DNA of 64,000 bases. It comes from VXPW01 sp965115815 (GTDB taxonomy: Bacteria > Pseudomonadota > Alphaproteobacteria > TMED109). The stretch lies in assembly GCA_965115815.1 (NCBI GenBank), contig OZ220465.1, forward strand, positions 1,054,001 through 1,118,000, given 5' to 3'. How positions within the stretch are numbered: the stretch's first letter is position 1; each line of letters starts with the position of its first letter. This document shows, one piece after another, positions 1-9,157 of this stretch. Position numbers and translations under genes: made by a program. The notes below the pieces were generated by a model. The model had not been told where the DNA came from and did not search any database. It saw only the letters and a program-made list of their open reading frames with translations.

Positions 1-2
1 AC

Positions 3-872
3 GCCATCGACCAGGGCATCATGAAGAAGAAGAAGCGCTGGGTGATCGATGCGGATGTATCGAAGTATTTCGACAGCATCCCGCATCGGGAACTCCGCGC
101 CTTCCTGGACCTGCGGATCAAGGACGGTGTCCTCCGTCGCATGATCAACAAATGGTTGCGGGCGGGCGTCCTGGAGGAGGGCGTCCGGCACACCTCGGAA
201 GCGGGCACGCCGCAAGGCGGCGTGCTGTCGCCGCTGCTCTCCAACCGGTTCCTGCACTACGTGTTGGATCGGTGGGTCGAGCAGACGGTTCAGCCCCGCC
301 TCCGGGGCCGGTGCCAACGGGTGCGATACGCGGATGACTTCGTGCTGCTCTTCGAGCATCAGCGGGACTGCGAACGGGTGCTGGCCGTCCTCGGCCAGCG
401 CCTGGCCCGGTTCGGGCTGAGGCTGCACGCAGAGAAGACACGTTCCGTTGACTTTCGGGCCAAGCTGCCCCCGGATCCGGGAGCGGGCGCCACCTTCGAC
501 TTCCTGGGCTTCACCCATGTTTGGGTGCGGTCGAGATGGAAGTATGCGGTGTTGCGCCAGCTCACGGCCAAGGGCCGCTTGGCGCGGTCGGTGCGAGCGG
601 TGCGGGAGTGGTGCCGACGGCATCGACACGCGCCCTTGCTCTACCAGCGCAACGATCTCGCACGGGTCATACGAGGCCATTGCGCCTACTACGGCCGGAG
701 CGGGAACCGTGCCCGAACTGCCAGCTTCCGCTACCAAGTGATCCGAATCTGGCGAAAGTGGTTGTCGCGGCGCAGTCGTTCGGCCCGGGTGAACTGGGAC
801 CAGATGACCGCGCTGCTTCGCCGCTTGCCCTTGCCGACGGCCAAGATCATGCACGGATACGGGACCGCTTGA
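3..872 (+). CDS. Group II intron reverse transcriptase/maturase, 5'-truncated by the window edge
   Basis: This is the intron-encoded protein of the outer group II intron. It supports intron splicing (maturase) and target-primed reverse transcription during mobility. The frame is open to the left edge, so the ATG at 21 is internal and the N-terminal fingers are missing. Visible family motifs are DADVSKYFDSIPH, the GTPQGGVLSPLLSN block, and the catalytic RYADDFVLL with YADD at residues 103-106 counted from the codon at 21. A thumb/maturase X region runs to the stop at 872, and no HNH endonuclease domain follows it. The catalytic core looks intact here, unlike the relative at 59910-60180. It could supply maturase activity to the ORF-less inner intron, but that is inference. 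Confidence 0.9.
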   Translation, partial: AIDQGIMKKKKRWVIDADVSKYFDSIPHRELRAFLDLRIKDGVLRRMINKWLRAGVLEEGVRHTSEAGTPQGGVLSPLLSNRFLHYVLDRWVEQTVQPRLRGRCQRVRYADDFVLLFEHQRDCERVLAVLGQRLARFGLRLHAEKTRSVDFRAKLPPDPGAGATFDFLGFTHVWVRSRWKYAVLRQLTAKGRLARSVRAVREWCRRHRHAPLLYQRNDLARVIRGHCAYYGRSGNRARTASFRYQVIRIWRKWLSRRSRSARVNWDQMTALLRRLPLPTAKIMHGYGTA

Positions 873-890
873 GCGAACCTGTCCTGTAAG

Positions 891-924
891 GAACCGGATG
901 CCCTAATGCGGGCACGTCCGGATC
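891..924 (+). ncRNA. Domain V of the outer group II intron
   Basis: These 34 nt form the short hairpin typical of group II domain V. The 5' strand GAACCGGATGCCC pairs with GGGCACGTCCGGATC across a TAATGC loop. The internal CACG next to the lower stem matches the usual two-nucleotide-bulge region. It starts 18 bases after the reverse transcriptase stop, where domain V is expected. The same hairpin recurs at 60199-60232 with one loop change. Confidence 0.85.
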
Positions 925-926
925 TG

Positions 927-1656
927 GTGTGCCAGGCGAACTGGCAGAAGACAGGGGGTGAGAGTCCCCTGGAACGAAGGAGTAACCAAACCGCGTTTCT
1001 CCGCGAGCCGTGCGTCGGTTCCCGCGAGGGGGCAGGCGAAGCGTCGGTAGCGGCGCGGATGGGTGGGGCTAATGAGCACCGAAAATACGATGATCCGGGG
1101 TGCCGAGGTTTTCAGATCGGCCGAAGGCAACATCGCAGGCATCGATTTGGTGAGATGCCGGCGAGCCCCGCGGTGTCAGAGAACCCATACACGTCCGTAC
1201 GTCTTCTGTTGGGACCCTGGGAGATCTTCAAGCTGTCCCGCCGATCGTGGCGGGACCGCGTAGGGAAGGAGAAACCCGAAGCCTATGACGAACGGCTTGA
1301 AGAAGTCGGATGGGGCCGTACGACCTGGGAAGGCGGCGAACAAGGGAGCGTCAGCTCCTGCGGAGTTGCTGGAGGAAAGGGCCCCAACCAAGGGGAATTC
1401 GGGACGCCAAAGCACGCGCCGAACGCAGTGTCGGGCAAGCGTGCCTCAGGCGGCGGACCGGATACGGAACGCCGCACGGTTCGACCGGAAGCGACGGGAG
1501 CGCAGGACCGAGAGTTCTGGGTCGCGCGCAATCCTCCGCCGCCCATGGCCGGATCCGCGGTTTGCCGTCAAGCACCCGAGGTAGGAGCCGGATGGATTAA
1601 CGTCCATGTCCGGATCTGCGCGGGGGGTGCGCAGTAATGCGCATTCCTACCGTAAC
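927..1656 (+). ncRNA. Inner, ORF-less group II intron (copy 1)
   Basis: A second group II intron of 730 nt lies between domains V and VI of the outer intron. It starts with the consensus GTGTG at 927, followed by the hairpin TGCCAG-GCGAA-CTGGCA and a GGGGTGAGAGTCCCC stem typical of domain I. Near its 3' end is its own domain V (GAGCCGGATGGATTAACG and the pairing strand, 1588-1619). It closes with a domain VI-like end, CCTACCGTAAC, at 1646-1656. Joining the flanks gives GGATCTG-TGGGGGG, a normal domain V-VI junction. I see no reverse transcriptase motifs inside, so its mobility and splicing would need a protein in trans. A near-identical 730-nt copy is at 60235-60964. Confidence 0.8.
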
Positions 1657-1694
1657 TGGGGGGAGGGGCTCGGCAACGACCCCTCCTACCCGGC

Positions 1695-2806
1695 TCGAGT
1701 GCGCCTTTCGGTGCCGGAGCGCCGGGAACTCCAGGCGATCGTCGACGGTACCGGAGCCGCCTGGCGTCGTCGTCGGGCGCAGATTCTGCGGATGGCGGAC
1801 GAAGGGCGCGACGGCGGCAAACTCCGAGATGTGGACATCGCGCGCGGCTTGGGTATCGGTGCTTCGACGGTCGAACGCCTGCGCAAGCGCTGTGTTCTGG
1901 AGGGTCTGGAGGCCGCCCTTCGCCGTCGGGAGCAGGAGAACCGCCGACCGAAACTCCTGGACGGGGCGAAGGAAGCGAAGCGGGTGGCTCTGGCCGGTTC
2001 TTCCCCGCCCGAAGGTTGTGTTCGCTGGACGCTGAAGCTGCTGGCCGGTCGTCGGATGGAGATGGAGATCGTCGAGAGCATCTCGAAAGAAACGGTACGG
2101 AAGACTCTAAAAAAAGGAGATCAAGCCTTGGCTGAAGCAGTACTGGTGCATTCCCCCGAGCCGCAATGCGCCGTTCGTGGCGGCGATGGAGGAGGTGCTG
2201 GACACGTACCAGCGGGATGTTGCCGAAGACGAGGTCCGGGTCTGCATGGATGAGACCCGCCGGCAGCAGACGAAGGAAACCCGCCTTCCCCGCCCCGTGC
2301 GGCCCGGGCAGCCGGAAATCGTCGACTACGAATACGAGCGAAACGGTACGGCCCATCTCTTCCTGGCGTTCGCGCCCAATGAAAACTGGCGTACGGTGAA
2401 GGTCACCGACCGCCGCACGGCGCGGGACGGGGCGCAGTTCCTCCGGGAACTCGCGGATGATCACTTCCCCGGCAAGAAGATCGTACGGGTCATGGACAAC
2501 CTGAACACACACGGCCCCGCGTCGTTGTAGGAAGCCTTTGCACCCCGGGAGGCCATGCGGGTGCGAAAGCGGTTCGAGTTTCGGTACACGCCGAAGCACG
2601 GAAGCTGGCTCAACATGGCCGAGATCGAAATCGGTGCGTTGTCGCGACCGTGTCTTCGACGACGCATTCCTGATCGCGCCACCATGCTGCGGGAAACCGC
2701 GGCGTGGGTCGAGCGCCGCAACGCGGCCGGCGGCACCGTCGACTGGCGGTTCACGACGGCAGACGCCCGGGTGAAACTGAAGTCTCTATATCCAGCAATC
2801 CAATGA
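1695..2806 (+). pseudogene. IS630 transposase, copy 1, 3' exon, disrupted
   Basis: This is the part of an IS630-family transposase gene downstream of the intron. The first segment carries the helix-turn-helix region (RGLGIGASTVERLRKRC). The second carries the DDE nuclease motifs MDET, VMDNLNTH and AEIEIG. Two lesions are visible. The A7 frameshift site at 2109-2115 has lost one base compared with the copy at 11752-12893, so a -1 slip no longer joins the two reading frames. A TAG stop also replaces a Tyr codon at 2527-2529. The gene ends with SLYPAIQ just before the terminal repeat, whose TA is at 2818-2819. The copy is probably inactive, but its ends could still be mobilised. Confidence 0.88.
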
Positions 2807-2819
2807 TTCCGTACTACTA

Positions 2820-3519
2820 GGGCCGGCCCCGGCCCGCGTGTCCGGGGCGCCGTCCGGGGGGGGGGCGGTTGCGGCGGATCGAGGGCCCCGCGGCCGGGCG
2901 GGGTGCGATCCCTGCCGTCGCCGGCCCGCGTCTCCATGCGCCGTCCGGGGGCCGGCCGCGCGCATCGAGAGGGGGCCCCGGGGCCGCGGCGGCGCCGGGG
3001 CGCGTCTCCATGCGCCGTCCGTCCCTGCGGGGTTGCGGCGGATCGAGGGCCCCGCGTCTCCATGCGCCGTCCGTCCCTGCGGGGTTGCGGCGTCGCCGGC
3101 CCGCGTCTCCATGCGCCGTCCGTCCCTGCGGGGTTGCGGCGGCGCCGGGGCGGCTCCCTGCCAGCCGCCCAGCGGAAAAAAGTTTGAAGTGCCCCGGAGC
3201 AAATCGGCGGCAAGTGAATTTTGAGCGAATGAAAATGGGCGCGAAATTTGCGCAATCTTTCACGTGCGCGATCCCTCGGGTCCCGAAAAATGGCCTCTCT
3301 CGGGGCAAAGATGGCGAAACGGCCGTGTCCACGGCCGAGGATTGCCGCTGACGGGCCGTTCGAGGGGACGCTCGGCCGTGCGATCCCTGCCGGGGCGCGA
3401 TCCCTGCCGTGCATCTGCCGGGGTGCGATCCCTGCCGTCGCCGGCCCGTCCCGCGCGGTTCCGGGGCGGATCGGCGGCGCGGGGCTCGGGATCGGCCTAG
3501 AACTACCGAGTCAGGACAA
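2820..3519. repeat. GC-rich interspersed and tandem repeat region, no gene
   Basis: About 700 bases lie between the IS630 end and an IS4-type transposase, and I see no credible gene. A motif of about 37 bases, beginning GCGTCTCCATGCGCCGTCCG and continuing CTGCGGGGTTGCGGC, occurs three times at roughly 3001-3036, 3053-3089 and 3103-3139. The shorter motif GTGCGATCCCTGCCG occurs near 2904, 3378 and 3423. The same family returns at 8893-9036 and 11607-11738. The stretch 3170-3360 is less GC-rich and unremarkable. Confidence 0.75.
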
Positions 3520-5731
3520 TTATGGCTGGACCAGAGGGGTCCGATCCCGGACCAGGGCCTGCCGCTGGCCGGCCTGGAAGCCGATTCGATGGCCGAGGGT
3601 GGCGCTGCTCAGGCGGTTGGAGCCGTGCCACATGATCTGGTGTCCGGGTTCGGGGTCGTGCTTGCGGTCCCGATACCCTCCGAGATGGGCGACCCGACGC
3701 ACGGCGGCGCCGAGGGTATCGGGCGCCGGCATGGTCTGCTCGCGGGCATAGTCGCGGAGGAAGGCCAGTTCCGGATCGGTGAACATCAGCGTGGGTGCAC
3801 AGTCCGGGACCGGTCGTCCGAGCAGGGTCAGAACCATGATGCGCCAAGCGATCACGGCATGGATGGCGGTGGCCCGTTGCAGGCGTTCGGCCTTGCGGAA
3901 CCGCAGGGACTGCACCTGGCAGCCGGATTTCAGGACGCGGAAGAAATCCTCGATCTTCCAGCGCTGAAGATCGTGGCCGACCACCTCGGCGGCGTGCGGA
4001 CCGGTGCGCACCGGGAGCGTGGTGAGCAGGAACCCCTGCACCGGATTCTCGCCTTCGGGCGGGTGGATTTCGACCCGATGGACGGTCGAGACGGACACGG
4101 GATCCTTGCCCTCCAGGGTCGACGGCAGGGTCAGGCGACGATGCCGGAGTTCGCAGTGGGCCACGCGCTTGCGCCGCGCCGGCCGGGCCGGCTTCCCGCG
4201 CGATTTCCGGCGTTCGGTCAGGCCGTCGATCTCGATGTCGATCCGATCGTCGGGCGGGCCGGCCTGCAGGGCAGCGAACCGCTTCGGGCGATGGGGTCCC
4301 AAGACCCGATCATGCCGGGCCCGCACCAACACCTCGACCCGCGGGTGCTGGCGCTGGAGATCAAACCGTTCGAAGAAGTCCGCCTCCCGATCGCAGACCG
4401 TGATCACGCGGGTCTTGCCGCCGACTTCCCGGACGGCGTCGACGGTGTCCGTGAAGCCGTGGAGCCATCGCCGGCTTTTCGTCCCGGCGGCGACGGTCTT
4501 CGCATGCTTCTTCAACGGGTCGAACCCCAACCGCAGCACCCCCAAGGGCAGGCCGGTGTCGGTCACCGCCAGCGTGGCATGCAGGTGCAGGCCGAGGGTC
4601 GAGGCACGGGTCTGGTTCGTGCCGATCACCTGCAGACCGTCACACCCCGGACGCCGCGCAAAGTTCCGATCGCTCCCGTCCTGGATTGCCAGCACCGTCC
4701 GCTGCCCCCGGATGCGTTGGAGGGTACGCTCCCGGTGGGGTGCCAGAATGTGGTCCGCCGTGATGGCGCGGTCCGCCGGTTGCTCGATCCACCGGTAGAA
4801 GGCGCTGATGACCGTACGGCTGCGGTCCGGGTGGGCCTGGATCTTCTGTCCCGGATCCTCCGCCAGCAGCGAAGCGCTCTTCACCAGCCGCGCCGTCCGT
4901 CGCCGATCCCCCAAGGGTGCTCCTCCCAGCTCGTTCGCGGCCCACTCCTGTGCACGGAGACCCTCCCCGGGCGCAAGCGACGGCCATCGCTCCACTTCGG
5001 CCACCCCGAGATCCCGGCGCCAGCGCCGGTGCAACGGGTACATCCAGACCGTCTTCCCGGTCTTGTCCCGGCGATGATACCGGTCCTGGCGACCCCGCCC
5101 CTTCGTCGCGCCCACGCACACGAAATTGGCGGCCCGCAGGCAGGTGCCCTGCACACCCGCATCCGCATAGCTTTCCACCCGCCACACCCGCAGGCCGTAG
5201 CGGGCCTCGAGGTCCGCAGGCAGCCGCCGCAACCGGCGGCCCAACACGTGGCTGGCGAGATGGGGACAGCGAACCGCCGGACGGATCAGGAAGCGGCTGA
5301 AACCGATCACCCGGTGGAGGTGATCCCGGCGCTGGGGCGCACTCCACCCGATCCAGCTAGCGCACCTGAGGGCCCGCGAAGGTCGTCAGGCCGTGCGGAT
5401 GCTCGCGCGCAATCAGCGTATTCCACACCGTGCGCTGCGCCACCGCCGTCACCGGAACCACCTCCAGCCCTTCGATCTCCGACACCCGCCCCGGCACCCC
5501 GACCGGCGCCGGAACGGCCTCGTCCAGCGGACGCGGCGTTCGGTCCGGCGGCGGCACCCGGGGCGGCGGCAGGACGATCTCCGGCGCGGACGCCGCCAGC
5601 GTGCGCAGGGCCTTGAGGCATCCCGAAACCGGCCACCGGCCGAGGGCGTCGACCAAGGCAAACTCCTCGCACACCCGGCGGCCCAAGGACTGCCGGCTGG
5701 CAAACGACTCCCGCGACAGGATCCCGGCCAC
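3520..5731 (-). pseudogene. DUF4338 (DruA-like)/IS4-type fusion transposase, split
   Basis: The N-terminal part (5357-5731) and the start of the second ORF match the DUF4338 architecture, with motifs such as LASHVLGRRLRRL and QGTCLRAANFVCVG. The C-terminal part is an IS4/Tn5-like DDE transposase: IQDGSDRN carries the first Asp, TVCDREADFFERF the second, and RWKIEDFFRVLK the R-E-K signature, with the usual Tyr position not conserved. A stop near 5357 and a frame change before 5310 separate the two halves, so the element is broken. The C-terminal Tn5-like helical region is present up to the stop at 3520. It is a distant relative of the transposase at 9158-11606. The element's ends were not identified. 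Confidence 0.75.
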
Positions 5732-5853
5732 CCGGGACCGCGCTTCCGCGCCGCGCAGCGTCTGAAGGATGTTCGATTGGGTCCGCAGGGCGAGGGACCG
5801 TACACCGCCCGATCGGCAATGTCCAGCCCTTTTTTTCAGGACATGGTAGTGCT

Positions 5854-5879
5854 AGGTTCCGGGCGGCCGGCCGGAACCT
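5854..5879. promoter_or_regulatory. GC-rich inverted repeat upstream of the RTX genes
   Basis: The arms AGGTTCCGG and CCGGAACCT flank a short GC core. A third partial arm, CCGGAACCTAGG, follows immediately at about 5884-5895. The repeat sits between the end of the broken transposase and the RTX start codon. It could be a terminator for upstream transcription, an operator or an element end. I cannot decide which from sequence alone. Confidence 0.4.
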
Positions 5880-5907
5880 GACGGCCGGAACCTAGGGAGA
5901 TTGCACC

Positions 5908-6819
5908 ATGGCACAGCGAAACTACGTGTTCGGCACCGACGGCGACGACGAGCTCCGCGGCGGGGCCGGCCGCGACTACTTCGACGCCGGCGCCGGCGAC
6001 GACGTGCTCCACGGCGGGGCCGGCAACGACTACTTCGACGCCGGCGCCGGCGACGACGTGCTCCACGGCGGGGCCGGTACCGACGATCTGCTCGGTTGGG
6101 ACGGCGCCGACCGGCTGCACGGCGGGGCCGGCGACGACGTGCTGCACGGCGGCGGCGGCGACGACGTGCTCCGCGGCGGGGCCGGCGACGACGGCCTGAG
6201 CGGCGACGACGGCGACGACGAGCTCCGCGGCGGCAAGGGCGACGACTCTCTGTTCGGCAACGCCGGCGACGACGAGCTCCGCGGCGGAGACGGCAACGAC
6301 CACCTGGACGGCGGCTACTACAGTGCCGGCGCCGACCGGCTGTACGGCGGCAAGGGCGACGACTTCCTGCACGGCGGCGGCGGCGACGACGTGCTGCACG
6401 GCGGCAAGGGCGACGACGACCTGAACGGCGGTTGGGGCGACGACGTGCTGCACGGCGGGGCCGGCGACGACGACCTGAACGGCGGAGACAACAACGACGT
6501 GCTGCACGGCGGGGCCGGCGACGACGACCTGCGCGGCGCCCGCGGCGCGGATCGCTTCGTGTTCGGCCGGAACAGCGGCCACGACGAAATATCCCAATTC
6601 AAGGACGGCGAGGATCTGATCGTCTTCACGGCCGACAGCGGAATCCAGTTCTCCGACCTGATCATCACGGGCAAGGCCAAGTTTCCCAAATACGTAGTCC
6701 CCCACGCCGTAATCGAGGATGCATCCGGAGAATGGAGCATCAAGGTCAGCGGCACGAAGGCGGCGAAATTGACCGAGTCCGATTTCGACTTCGACTTCGA
6801 CTTCGACTTCATCGCGTGA
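5908..6819 (+). CDS. RTX calcium-binding repeat protein (303 aa)
   Basis: The protein is almost entirely GGxGxDxLx nonapeptide repeats (for example GGAGDDVLHGGAGND) from about residue 8 to 215. Such repeats fold into calcium-loaded parallel beta-rolls in proteins secreted by type I systems. A C-terminal segment follows with ADRFVFGRNSGHDEI, typical of serralysin-type RTX C-termini. The tail FDFDFDFDFIA is acidic and aromatic and could belong to a type I secretion signal. There is no N-terminal signal peptide and no enzymatic domain. The start at 5908 is preceded by GGGAGA. No HlyB/HlyD/TolC genes are nearby, so a transporter elsewhere is assumed. It is adjacent to and probably co-transcribed with the RTX gene at 6868. 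Confidence 0.85.
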   Translation: MAQRNYVFGTDGDDELRGGAGRDYFDAGAGDDVLHGGAGNDYFDAGAGDDVLHGGAGTDDLLGWDGADRLHGGAGDDVLHGGGGDDVLRGGAGDDGLSGDDGDDELRGGKGDDSLFGNAGDDELRGGDGNDHLDGGYYSAGADRLYGGKGDDFLHGGGGDDVLHGGKGDDDLNGGWGDDVLHGGAGDDDLNGGDNNDVLHGGAGDDDLRGARGADRFVFGRNSGHDEISQFKDGEDLIVFTADSGIQFSDLIITGKAKFPKYVVPHAVIEDASGEWSIKVSGTKAAKLTESDFDFDFDFDFIA

Positions 6820-6867
6820 AACGCGATCCTTTCTTCACCCAACCTTTCCACCAAAGGAGGCAATCCC

Positions 6868-7947
6868 ATGTCTAGACCAGGACGGACCATCACCGGCACC
6901 CCCGGTGACGACAAGCTCTACGGCGGCCGCCGCGACGACCAGATTCACGGTCTGGCCGGCGACGACGAGCTCTACGGCAAGAACGGCGACGACCGGATCT
7001 GGGGCTACGCCGGCGACGACGAGCTCTACGGCCGCCGCGGCGACGACGAGCTCCGCGGCGGCGACGGCGACGACGAGCTCCACGGCGACGACGGCACCGA
7101 CGAGCTCTACGGCGACGACGGCGACGACGAGCTCTACGGCGGGGCCGGCGCGGACCGGATGTACGGCGGGGCCGGCACCGACAAGCTTTGGGGCGGCGAC
7201 AACGCGGACCCGAAAGGATCGGACCCGAACCGGGATCCCGAATTGATGGACAAGCACTCGGACCATCTGTTCGGCGGCGACGGTATCGACTACCTCTACG
7301 GCGAAGCCGGCCGCGACTTCCTGGACGGCGGCAACGACACCGACTGGCTCTACGGCGGGGCCGGCAACGACTGGCTGAAGGGCGGCGACGGCGACGACCA
7401 TATCTACGGCGGCGACAAATTCCTCAGCGACCCCGGCAACGACTTCCTGCAAGGCGGCAACGGCACCGACCGCATGTACGGCGGCGGCGGCAACGACGTG
7501 CTCGCCGGCGACGCCGGCAACGACTTCCTCTACGGCGGCACCGGCAACGACGAGCTCTGGGGCAACGCCGGCAACGACTTCCTCTACGGCGGGGCCGGCG
7601 ACGATACGCTGCACGGCAACGCCGGCACCGACGAGCTCAAAGGCGAGACCGGCAAGGATGTCTTCGTGTTCAGGCAAGACAGCGGAAAGGACACGATCCT
7701 TGACTTCGATCGGTCGGACGACCGGATTCAAATAGAAGGGATCGACGGTGTCAGCGAGTTTGAAGATCTCGAAATCGTATATTTGACGGTTGTTTCTCCC
7801 TCTGGCGTCAAGGAAAACCGCGCCATCGTTTACAGCGATGCGGAAGCGGAAGATCTGGACCCAGGCGAGGACTTGTCGTGGCAAATCGAGCTCAGACACC
7901 TTGCCGCCGATGTTGAGCTTGACGAATCCGACTTCCATTTCGCTTGA
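6868..7947 (+). CDS. RTX calcium-binding repeat protein (359 aa)
   Basis: This is a second RTX protein, 48 bases downstream of the first, with an excellent ribosome-binding site (AAAGGAGG) before its ATG. Nonapeptide repeats of the form GDDELYGGxG cover roughly residues 10-105 and 130-255. A non-repeat spacer (NADPKGSDPNRDPELMDKHS) separates the two blocks. A C-terminal domain starting near GKDVFVFRQDSGKDTI resembles the RTX C-terminal beta-sandwich and ends in a short hydrophobic tail, DFHFA, consistent with type I export. No catalytic domain is visible. It may be a surface or secreted adhesin-like beta-roll. Repeat sequences differ from the first protein (DELYG versus DVLHG), so the pair is not a very recent duplication. 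Confidence 0.85.
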   Translation: MSRPGRTITGTPGDDKLYGGRRDDQIHGLAGDDELYGKNGDDRIWGYAGDDELYGRRGDDELRGGDGDDELHGDDGTDELYGDDGDDELYGGAGADRMYGGAGTDKLWGGDNADPKGSDPNRDPELMDKHSDHLFGGDGIDYLYGEAGRDFLDGGNDTDWLYGGAGNDWLKGGDGDDHIYGGDKFLSDPGNDFLQGGNGTDRMYGGGGNDVLAGDAGNDFLYGGTGNDELWGNAGNDFLYGGAGDDTLHGNAGTDELKGETGKDVFVFRQDSGKDTILDFDRSDDRIQIEGIDGVSEFEDLEIVYLTVVSPSGVKENRAIVYSDAEAEDLDPGEDLSWQIELRHLAADVELDESDFHFA

Positions 7948-7953
7948 CGGTTC

Positions 7954-8001
7954 GGCTTGACGCGGCCGGGATCCGGCGGGATCCCGGCCGCGCGTCAAGC
8001 C
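7954..8001 (+). terminator. Strong hairpin after the RTX pair
   Basis: A long GC-rich inverted repeat starts six bases after the RTX stop codon. The arms GGCTTGACGCGGCCGGGATC and GATCCCGGCCGCGCGTCAAGCC pair around a short loop. No clear T-run follows, so it would be an atypical intrinsic terminator or an mRNA-stabilising hairpin. Confidence 0.65.
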
Positions 8002-9157
8002 GACCCAACCCGCCGCGGCGCGCAAGATTGGACCCGGAAAAAGTTTCGACCCCCCACGAGTAATTCTGTCGTTCCCTAATTTTTTGGCAAATGCAACTGG
8101 AGCGTTTGGGGGCCGCTCGTCTGGAAGAGCCAAGCGCGGCGCGGCCGGCGCTCCGGGATTCCGGGGGGAAAAGGGGTGAAAAGGGGTGCTAAATGGGTAC
8201 TAGATGACCGCTAGAGGGGTGCTACTAGACTGGCGGGGGGGGTCTGGGGTGATTGCAGTTGATCCAGGCGCAATTCGGGCGGTTCATTCTCGATAGCTTT
8301 CACGGGACGATCCCGGGCGGGCCGAAAAGCTAGGTTTCATGCGGCAATCTTCCTCGGCCGCTCAAGCCGTCGCCGTGAATCTTCCTGCCGCGGCCGGCCG
8401 GCTTCAAGCGCTCTTGATGGCGCGGACCCATTCCGAAAGGCGTTCAAGGTCCGCATCGGCGCGGGCTTCCTCGGTGCGATCGTTTGTCAGGTGCGCAATG
8501 TCTTCCAGCCGGTGCCGAGCGTGCCTCGCGGCCGGCACGGCTGCCAGGGTGCCGCCGTGGAGGAAGGCGTTCCGGGGGCGGCGCGCTGGGTGCGTTCATG
8601 AGATTCCTCGGATCCCTGGGGCGCCGGCGCGGGCCGGCCGGCTGTAGGGTAGGGGCGCGGCGGGATCGCCGCGGGACAGAACCAGACGGGGGGCCGGCTG
8701 CCTTCCGGCGCCGTCCGAGGGGCCGCGGCGGGCCGGCACGCGGCCCGGCGGATCGGGGGGGGGCATGGGGCACCCCGAAGACGGGCCGGATCGGCCCCCG
8801 GTGAGCATCTACGCCATCCGCGACTCACTTACTACGGCCCCGGGGGCCGCGGCGGGCTGGCACGCGGCCCGGCGGATCGAGGGCCCCGGGGCCCCGCGGC
8901 CGGGCGGGGTAGCGAGCCCGGGGGCCGGGGTGCGATCCCTGCCGTCGCCGGGGCGCGTCTCCATGCGCCGTCCGGGGGGCGGTTGCGGCGGATCGAGGGC
9001 CCCGCGGCCGGGCGGGGTAGCGAGCCCTAGGGCCGTCGCCGGCCCGCGTGTCCGGCGCCGTCCGGGGGGCGGTTGCGGCGGATCGAGGGCCCCGCGGCCG
9101 GGCGGCTTTCATGCCGCCACACTTGACGTGCATCGGTCCGTCCGTCATGGTGACGGC
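8002..9157. other. Intergenic region with GC-rich repeat block, no convincing gene
   Basis: Between the RTX genes and the IS4-type transposase I see no intact gene. A short minus-strand open stretch at about 8407-8570, ending in RLSEWVRAIKSA before a stop, has protein-like composition and may be a gene remnant, but I do not recognise it. At 8893-9036 lies a block built from GGGCCCCGCGGCCGGGCGGG and GTGCGATCCCTGCCGTCGCC units. That block recurs almost unchanged at 11607-11738, on the far side of the transposase. Confidence 0.6.

Larger units (their letters stand above)
1..1694 (+). mobile_element. Outer group II intron, copy 1 (3' part), carrying a second intron
   Basis: This is the 3' part of a group II intron whose 5' end lies left of the window. 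It holds the intron-encoded reverse transcriptase, a 34-nt domain V at 891-924, an inner intron at 927-1656 and domain VI at 1657-1694. The 3' end is set by comparison with the intron-free IS630 copy at 11739-13138: transposase coding sequence resumes at 1695. Domain VI ends in CCTACCCGGC, with the candidate branch-point A seven bases from the 3' end, as is usual for this class. The intron interrupts an IS630 transposase gene. A second copy in the identical target site is at 59399-61002. Confidence 0.85.

Noticed and set aside
3001..3139. Possible CRISPR array
   Set aside because: The repeats are nearly contiguous and GC-rich, intervals are unequal and short, and no cas genes are present.
3409..5616. 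Long plus-strand frame of 735 codons
   Set aside because: It is antisense to the IS4-type transposase, whose motifs are unmistakable on the minus strand. High GC keeps the opposite strand open.
5836..6705. Minus-strand frame rich in VVAGPAVQHVV repeats
   Set aside because: It is the mirror image of the RTX repeats. The plus strand has canonical GGxGxDxL units and a ribosome-binding site.
6819..6868. The two RTX genes as one gene split by a sequencing error
   Set aside because: The second gene has its own strong ribosome-binding site and distinct repeat wording, and the first ends with a complete C-terminal region. I keep them separate.
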